Shown here: piece by piece, positions 58,200-64,000 of the stretch | How positions within the stretch are numbered: the first letter of the stretch is position 1 | How the letters are laid out: the number at the start of each line of letters is the position of its first letter | NCBI GenBank assembly: GCA_905221605.1 | Contig: CAJNDS010000118.1 | Coordinates: forward strand, 1 to 64,000 | Length of the DNA: 64,000 nt | Reading direction: 5' to 3' | Source: Symbiodinium natans | Lineage: Eukaryota; Sar; Dinophyceae; Suessiales; Symbiodiniaceae | Notes under the pieces: generated by a model | The model's input: only the letters and a program-made list of their open reading frames with translations | What the model was told of the DNA's origin: nothing | The model's database searches: none | Made by a program: the position numbers and the translations under genes

Positions 58200-59015
58200 G
58201 TTCGCGAGCGAATCGTGTTTTATCGCTTGCTTCCAAAAATGCCCTGTGAGAAACGGTATGCCGTTTGCTCGCTGTTTGAAGCCAAAGTTATTTTGATGCT
58301 TTGTTTTCCCATGCTCAACGATTACCGGTTGCATGCTCTGCATGTTTTCATGTTCAGCAAATTACATGGTGCAGTGGCTGTCTGCAGCTTGTTGTGATGT
58401 GCCTTGGTGTGCAACATGCCATGCTTTGTGAATGCAAAGGTGCAACTGATGTCTGCAGCTTGTTGTGTATTCCTTGACGTGCAGCACGGGCTCCATCGCG
58501 CCGTGCAAAAATTTGTCCCACCCAGCCCGCCCTGGGCATGCACCCGCAGGGCCCGCTCCCCGCGGCTGCAACTCCCTGCGTGCACCGGCCAGTTCGCCGT
58601 TGCTCATAAGACGCGCCTCCGTCTCGGTCGGCTTGGCGTTTCGTCACTGGGGATCCCACCCGCCCTGCCCAGTTCAGGCTCTTGGCAGAGCCCGTCGCAG
58701 CAACAGCAGCTCCCTGCTGCCGTTCTGGCCACTTCCTGTAGTGTCTGGCTCCTTGCCGTAGTTTAGGACATGATGCGTGTAGATACCCTCGCCCTGAAAG
58801 GGGGCTTTGAGGTTTTTGTAGTTGGTGATGCGCATGCTTTTGTTAGGCATATGCACTGACACAATGTGCATCGTGCTATCCCTAATGATCCTTGATTCGC
58901 CCACCGATGGAAAAGAAGGAATGCTTGGGACTGGCGAAGGCTTTAGGCTTTGCGTGTTGTCCTCTGATTTCGGACGGTGCTTTTGGGTTCAAACCAATTT
59001 TGGCACAAGCGATAA
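58200..59015 (+). mobile_element. Composite insertion unit II, short form
   Basis: 816 bp: left end 58200-58516 (317 bp), 282 bp of different interior (58517-58798, GC-rich, no gene), right end 58799-59015 (217 bp). Same termini as unit I with unrelated interior, as expected for a non-autonomous family sharing only its ends. Confidence 0.75.
58799..59015 (+). repeat. 217-bp right end of unit II
   Basis: Same sequence as 57976-58192. Followed by TGCTCTGTTC, where the RT gene of element C resumes. Confidence 0.9.
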
Positions 59016-60020
59016 TGCTCTGTTCAACATACCGCTGTCCAACGCCAAGTTACAGCTTGGCAGCTGTATCCACTGGATAGGCTGGCATTTTTCCTTCGGC
59101 TCTGGCACTTTCTCTATTCCGGTTGAAAAAGTCCAGAAGTTGAAGCGCCTGTTGCAGGAAGCTTTACAGGGTCGCCATGTCTCGAAACGGACCCTGGACA
59201 AGGTCACCGGGTTGCTGCAGGAACAAGCATTCCGACAGGCTCTAAGCTCATTGAAGCCAGGCATTTGGCCCTGCAGTCTAAGAAAGACCTCGTAAAAATT
59301 CCCACCTCGAAACGCATTTGGATGAGAGTGACGGACCCCTCCACCACTCGCCGCAAGCTTTCTGTTTCCAGCCGCGAGAGTCTTCAGTTTTGGCTTAAGT
59401 GGTGCGAGGTTCCACCCCTTTTCTTTCCTTTGCAGAAACCTGCGGACGTTCCCATCGTCTGCGCCGCCGCCGACGCACGCGCGGATGGGGATCTCGTCGG
59501 GATAGGGGGCTTTATCGAATGGCCTTCACGCCAGATTTCGTGGTTCAGCCAGTCATGGCGTGTGTCAGACCTTTCGTCACTGGGTGTGCCTTTGCAGGTG
59601 CCAGCTCACCAAGACATCACATGTTACGAGACATTGGCACAGCTTGGCCTCATTCTTTGTCTCCATTCCGTGGTGCCCTTGGCACGCTGGACCGTTCGAC
59701 TTCGCACTTTGTCCGACAACACAGGTGCAGAGGCAGGCGTCAATAAGCTCTACAGCTCGGCCTTTCCTTTGTCAGTATTTCTGAAACGCCTGTCAATGTT
59801 GGCGTGCATGACTGGCATTGAGCTCGACGTCTTCCACATACCCGGCGAAAAGAATGACGATGCGGATCTGCTCTCCCGCTGGAGTGATGAATCCCAGCCC
59901 TTGCCAGCCAAGTTCCTTCCGGACTATCGTGTGGACTGCAGCCTGGCACGCATCTGGCATTTTCGTTCCGATGTGCGCCTTTGGCCTCCCGATGCAAAGC
60001 TCAAATGGCAGCCGCCATAA
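59016..60020 (+). pseudogene. Element C reverse transcriptase thumb and RNase H
   Basis: Continues the RT gene: LFNIPLSNAKLQLGSCIHWI, IPVEKVQKLKRLLQEAL, then a shift near 59250 into LALQSKKDLVKIP. RNase H: CAAADARADGDLVGIGGF (Asp), TCYETLAQLGLIL (Glu), LRTLSDNTGAEAG (Asp), PGEKNDDADLLSRW (Asp). All catalytic acids are present. Ends WPPDAKLKWQPP at a TAA, about 100 bp before B1. Confidence 0.8.
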
Positions 60021-60122
60021 TCACTCTCCTGAGCTCCGATGTGAGAGCCTGGCATAGTCTGCGCTCACTTAGAAATGGGGTAGATAGGCCCGGCGAGCTT
60101 TGACTTTGCCAGTTTGAAAGTT

Positions 60123-60307
60123 GGTCATTTACGCTTCAGCTTTAGTACGCATCATCTGCTTTGCGTTGTGCTTTGAAATCTGAGCTGCATTTCCGGCAAA
60201 GTCAAAAAGAGAGAGGGCTCGGCTCGTGGTACAGTGCTCGCTTTGGCATAGGATTTCTTGTAGGCTTTAGTTAGCTTTGGTAGTGTGGCTTGAGCTTGCA
60301 GCGAACG
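60123..60307 (+). repeat. Split direct repeat B1 of element C
   Basis: GGTCATTTACGCTTCAG...GCAGCGAACG, 185 bp, repeated at 60576-60760 with about two substitutions. Confidence 0.92.
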
Positions 60308-60429
60308 GGTCATGTGTTTACTCATAGCTGTTTGCTGTTTGTGAAAGATCACCGTACTTTGTTGCTTTTGGTTCAAGCCACACACCAAATCGTGCAGCTT
60401 TCAGTGCATCGCTGGCTAGCTTTATTTTT
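60306..60429 (+). repeat. Split direct repeat A2 of element C
   Basis: Matches A1 (23935-24058). Directly abuts B1 on its left. A further 146 bp (60430-60575) before B2 have no match in A1. Confidence 0.9.
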
Positions 60430-60575
60430 ACTCCCTCTTTGAAGGCACGTTCCTTCTGAGTTGGGACAGGTCGGACCTTCATACAGCTGGAGCTTACGCG
60501 TTTCACGCAGTTTCACAAGATGCGCAGTGATATTCCTTTCCTTGTATTGGTATGCTTTTTACTCGTTTGGTGATC

Positions 60576-60760
60576 GGTCATTTACGCTTCAGCTTTAGTA
60601 CGCATCATCTGCTTTGCGTTGTGCTTTGAAATCTGAGCTGCATTTCCGGCAAAGTCAAAAAGAGAGAGGGCTCGGCTCGTGGTACAGTGCTCGCTTTGGC
60701 ATAGGATTTCTTGTAGGCTTTAGTTACCTTTGGTAGTGTGGCTTGAACTTGCAGCGAACG
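60576..60760 (+). repeat. Split direct repeat B2 of element C, right end
   Basis: Second copy of 60123-60307; the following base starts non-element sequence (TTAGATTTTC). Marks the right end of element C. Confidence 0.9.
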
Positions 60761-60819
60761 TTAGATTTTCAGTTACCCACCCACCCGACCGATTTATTTT
60801 GTAGATTACCAAGCCCAGT

Positions 60820-61092
60820 GGGGGGGAGACGCCCTGCGTACTCTCACGCCCATCTTTTGGTACTGGTGCTTGAGACTCGCCGCCACCTTCTCATGAAGAA
60901 AAAGAGGCTCTGGAATGTATTGATTCGATTCGCTTCTCTTTTCATTCGATTGAGATATTTTTATGTGTGAGTTGAGTTTATGCCCACTTTCTTGGAGGCG
61001 CAATTTTATGCACGTTTTGGTGCCGCACAATTTGGGACGTGAGTAATGTGTAACATAATGGAGAAGCTGAGAAGCGCGTCCCACGAGTACAG
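60820..61092 (+). repeat. 273-bp terminal-type repeat V2
   Basis: Copy of 23432-23704 with one visible substitution (CTCTCACGCCC for CTCTCCCGCCC). Lies 60 bp outside the right end of C and probably is the B2 repeat of element A. Confidence 0.85.
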
Positions 61093-61213
61093 TCTGCAAA
61101 GTGATCCATGTGGGACGCCGCTAGATGGACACTATGGGCGACGGCCAACAGGGCCAACAGGTACGACCCAATTGCAGATCGGTGCGTGTTTGCTGGGCAG
61201 TGAAACACATTAG
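61093..61213. other. Short flank between V2 and the second copia copy
   Basis: 121 bp, no gene recognised. The last five bases before the LTR are ATTAG, the candidate left target duplication of copia copy 2. Confidence 0.6.
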
Positions 61214-61369
61214 TGATCACGATTTCGATGTCTTACATGGGACCCTTAACCATGTATTTTCCTTGTGAAGATTTCTTGTGGTGGGATGTTTGTTTTGCCC
61301 AGAAGCTTTACAGTCATGTCTCATGTCATGTGCCGATGCAGCTGTGCTCGTGAGTATCAAAAGTTTTCA
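61214..61369 (+). repeat. Copia copy 2, 5' LTR
   Basis: 156 bp, TG...CA, one small difference from the copy 1 LTRs (TGTTTGTTTTG). Confidence 0.92.
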
Positions 61370-61581
61370 TGGTAGCGGAGCGCTTGTGATCCAGCCTTTG
61401 GGGCCTCGGATTCACTTGTGCTCAGGGAGGCAGGACCCTTACCTCCCGGGGTCAGGACCCAAACCCCATTAGTTGCTGCCGTAGTTTCCAGCCATAGCCT
61501 TCGTTTGCCTTGCCGAAGAAGGCTAGGCGGTTGCCAGCCTAATCTCCTCGAGACTCGTGTTGTCACCTACCAGCCACGGAG

Positions 61582-64000
61582 GTGTCACCAGAACTTGAGG
61601 AGCAGATTCAGTGTTTTCAGCTTTGGGACGACGAAAGAGTGTTAGATAAGCTTCGCAGAACTGTTCTTGAGTGGTACATCGAGCTTCAGTGTGGCAAGCC
61701 TTGCACTCCGTCCTTGAGCATCCTGAGCTTCGAACGTCGACAGTTGCAGAGGCGGAAGGAGAAGAAAACCGAACTGAAAGGGATCCAGAACGCGCCAGAG
61801 ATTATTGCTTACGGTTGCAAGTTGTTGAGTGGTGAGCGAGCCCTGCTTGAAGCATACCTTGCAGCAGTCCGTTCTCACTTTTGAGCCTAAGAAAATCTTG
61901 CGTGAGAGAAATTTCCAAGCATCGTCCTCCAGTTTCAGCAGAAACCTTGGTCCGTCTGGAGTGGAGTTTCAGTTATCCACTGATCCAGCATCGTCATCCA
62001 GTTTCAGCAGAAACCTTGGTCCGTCTGGAGTGGAGTACGATCTAGATAGTGACACGCGAGACTTCCTTAGATTGGGAGTGATGACCGACGGGAATGGAGC
62101 TGGGCCACATCCGCTAGCAAGCCCAGCACTCAGCCCTGTCCACAGCCCAACCGGCAGCGCCGGTCCAACAGATGGTGAGACTCGCCTTTTGGAGATTCTT
62201 GCAGGAATGCAGCAGAACCAGCAGGTGTTGACCGAGCTTCTGAGGAGCCAGTCCGAATCCCGCGCAGCAGCAGCCGCTGCGACCACATCCTACTCAGGTC
62301 TAGCGGCCAAAGACCTGAGCAAGGTGTTGAGGCATCCTTCAACCTTTTCTTGTCAGACCCGAGATGAGGAGCTGATCAAGTGGCCAGCATGGTCTTGGGA
62401 GTTTGAGCAGTATTTGGGGACCTTAGATAAGGAGTTTCAGGTGGACTTCACTCGCTTGAAATCGAACCCGAAAACTGAAGTTCTCCCTGCACAACTGAGC
62501 GCCACTGAGCTCGACAGGTCACGCATCATGTATGGCCTGCTTGCATCGCTTTTGAACGACCGTCTGAAGCGTCTTCTTAAGACTGTGTCTGACAATAACG
62601 GGTACGAAGCATACCGCTTGATCTCGCTTGACCTTCGCCCTTCATCCCGCACCAGAGCCTTGGCCCTCATGCAGACAATCTGTGTTCGACAACAAGCAAG
62701 GCCTCCTGACTCAGGTTGTTAGGCTTGAGCAGGCGATGGCAGAGTATGACTCGATTGCATCACAGGCCATGTCCGATGATCAGAAGGTTGTTTCGCTTCT
62801 GAGATGTTTAACAGGCCAACTTCGTCAGCATGTGAACTTGACCATGGAAGACTCCTGGACATATGCCGAGTTGCGAAGTTTGGTTGCTCGATATGATGCT
62901 TCTTCGTCAAAGTGGAGTGCGTCTGTTGCAGCGACTTATGGCCTGTCAGAGGGCAAAGGTGGTGTGCTTGTGAATGCGCCTGCAGCATCCAGTGAAGCCG
63001 TTCCAATGGAAATCGACCGTCTTCAGAAGGAGATTGATAGGCTAAGCAAAGGCAAGACTAAGAAGGGTGATAAGGGAGATAAAGGTGGTAAGAAGGGCAG
63101 ATATGACAAGGGTAGGAAGGGTAAGGGTGATGGTAAGAAAGGGGATGGTAAGTCCAGGCCTCCGCCCAGCACAAACCCTAACCCTGCCGCAAACAAAACT
63201 TGTCATAATTGTGGCCGAAAGGGTCACTTTGCCCGAGACTGCCGATCCAAGCGAGTCAGACAGGTTGAAGACGCCGCTGTTGCTGACAGCAGCGCTGCAC
63301 ATGCTGACACAGCCGTGTCAGCTGCCCCTGCCAAGGCGAAACCTGCTGCAAAGCCCCAGGTGAGACGAGTCACCTACAACCTCGATGACTTTGATGAGTC
63401 AGCCGGAGGTGAGATCCGCATGGTGTCAGGTTGTGATTCTTGTGTGGAGAGCCAAGACAAAGTAGACAGGCAAAGCAAGGAAGCTTCGGGTTTCTTTTGC
63501 AAGGCACTGAGCATCTTTTCACGTTGTGTGCCATCGAGGTGGTGCGTTTTCCACAATGCATTGCCGAGTGATGCACAGAGCGAGGCTGAGCACGCTTCGG
63601 GCGTGTGTCAGCGTGATGTGGTTGAGCACACTTCGGGTGTGACCTCGACCAGTGGATCAGTGCGCATGGTCCAGCAGAATGCCGAGCATGGCATGGAGAT
63701 CGAAGTCATAATTGACTCAGGTGCTGACGCCTCTTGTCTACCGCAAAACCTCAGCATGCTTGGAGTTTCCTCTGGAAGGCCATGGGAAGGTTTTCAAGAT
63801 GCCCAGGGGAATCAGCTGCTAGTTCACGGGACTAGGCGAGCTGAGCTGAGCTTCGGTGATCAGCCTGGATTCACCGAAACGTTCTTGGTTGCTCCCCACA
63901 TCACCACACCTCTTCTTGCAGTTGGGAAGTTGTACCGCGCCGGATTCAGCATGGTGAACAAAAATGGAAACATGAGTCTTTGCAGCCCTAACGGAGAGAT
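61582..64000 (+). pseudogene. Copia copy 2 leader ORF, Gag and protease (partial)
   Basis: Leader frame 61582-61884, then Gag from MTDGNGAGPHPL (about 62080) in a frame open 61829-62722. Compared with copy 1 it lacks 5 nt near 61868, 11 nt near 62056 and 11 nt near 62679; the last shifts Gag out of frame. It keeps the base missing from copy 1 near 62724. The CCHC knuckle (about 63201-63242) and protease motif VIIDSGADASC (about 63705) are intact, in a different frame from the Gag start. Confidence 0.85.

Larger units (their letters stand above)
23935..60760 (+). mobile_element. YR retroelement C, split direct repeats, doubly interrupted
   Basis: The element starts with repeat A1 (23935-24058) and ends B1 (60123-60307), A2 (60306-60429 and beyond), B2 (60576-60760). 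This is the A1-ORFs-B1-A2-B2 architecture of PAT/Ngaro-type YR retroelements. Between them lie a tyrosine recombinase, an unknown W-rich protein, a Gag-like protein, a methyltransferase, RT and RNase H. The YR gene is split by the copia element 25277-44083 and the RT gene by 50650-59015. Removing both leaves about 9.6 kb. Several frameshifts and a lost catalytic Tyr suggest that it is dead. Confidence 0.85.
61214..64000 (+). mobile_element. Ty1/copia retrotransposon, copy 2, cut by window end
   Basis: 5' LTR 61214-61369, the same primer-binding site (61370-61386), leader ORF, Gag, CCHC and the start of the protease. About 98 percent similar by eye to copy 1, with different disabling indels. 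The right end lies outside the window. Confidence 0.93.

Noticed and set aside
1-64000. CRISPR array, tRNA or rRNA genes
   Set aside because: No regularly spaced short repeats with unique spacers and no tRNA or rRNA signature recognised by eye; a tRNA scan would be needed for certainty.

Overview
The window reads as nuclear DNA of a dinoflagellate. The strongest evidence is a complete 22-nt dinoflagellate spliced-leader (DinoSL) sequence at 33844-33865. The mix of elements agrees: Ty1/copia, DIRS/PAT-like tyrosine-recombinase (YR) retroelements and LINEs, with Gly/Lys-rich Gag-like proteins and CCCH fingers. I see no convincing single-copy host gene, tRNA, rRNA or CRISPR. Nearly all coding capacity belongs to transposable elements, stacked inside one another.

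Layout. 1-2319: purine/pyrimidine low complexity, then a broken Lys/Glu-rich coiled-coil gene. 2334-10906 (minus strand): an apparently intact LINE with two long ORFs and a 14-bp target-site duplication; its ORF2 has the order endonuclease, RNase H, reverse transcriptase (RT). 10921-13890: remains of a second LINE on the plus strand (RT plus C2H2 fingers). 14700-19367: a 2.1-kb non-coding unit present twice in direct orientation, rich in GGGTTTCC-type repeats. 19406-23704: YR-type retroelement A (Gag, 2OG-dioxygenase-like domain, RT, RNase H).

23935-60760: YR retroelement C, about 9.6 kb of its own sequence spread over 36.8 kb. Its ends show the split-direct-repeat arrangement A1-ORFs-B1-A2-B2 known from PAT/Ngaro elements. 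It is interrupted twice. First, a Ty1/copia element (25277-44083; two identical-looking 156-bp LTRs, TSD GCAGC) is inserted in its YR gene. Second, a composite insertion (50650-59015) sits in its RT gene; it consists of two units that share a 317-bp left end and a 217-bp right end but have different interiors, one carrying a large zinc-finger ORF. The copia element itself holds a body-less A2-B2 copy and a full copy of YR retroelement B (33844-42551). Element B starts with the DinoSL joined at the position expected for trans-splicing and encodes YR, Gag, 2OG dioxygenase, cytosine-type methyltransferase, RT and RNase H. 61214 to the end: a second copy of the same copia element, cut by the window edge.

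Together the genes describe self-copying machinery: copia (Gag-protease-SAP-integrase-RT-RNase H), YR retroelements that pair reverse transcription with a tyrosine recombinase and carry DNA-modification-type enzymes, and a LINE using target-primed reverse transcription. Most ORFs carry one or a few frameshifts or nonsense codons, several at or beside G homopolymers, so some breaks could be sequence errors. Boundaries and repeats were aligned by eye. Domain calls rest on visible motifs, not on database searches.
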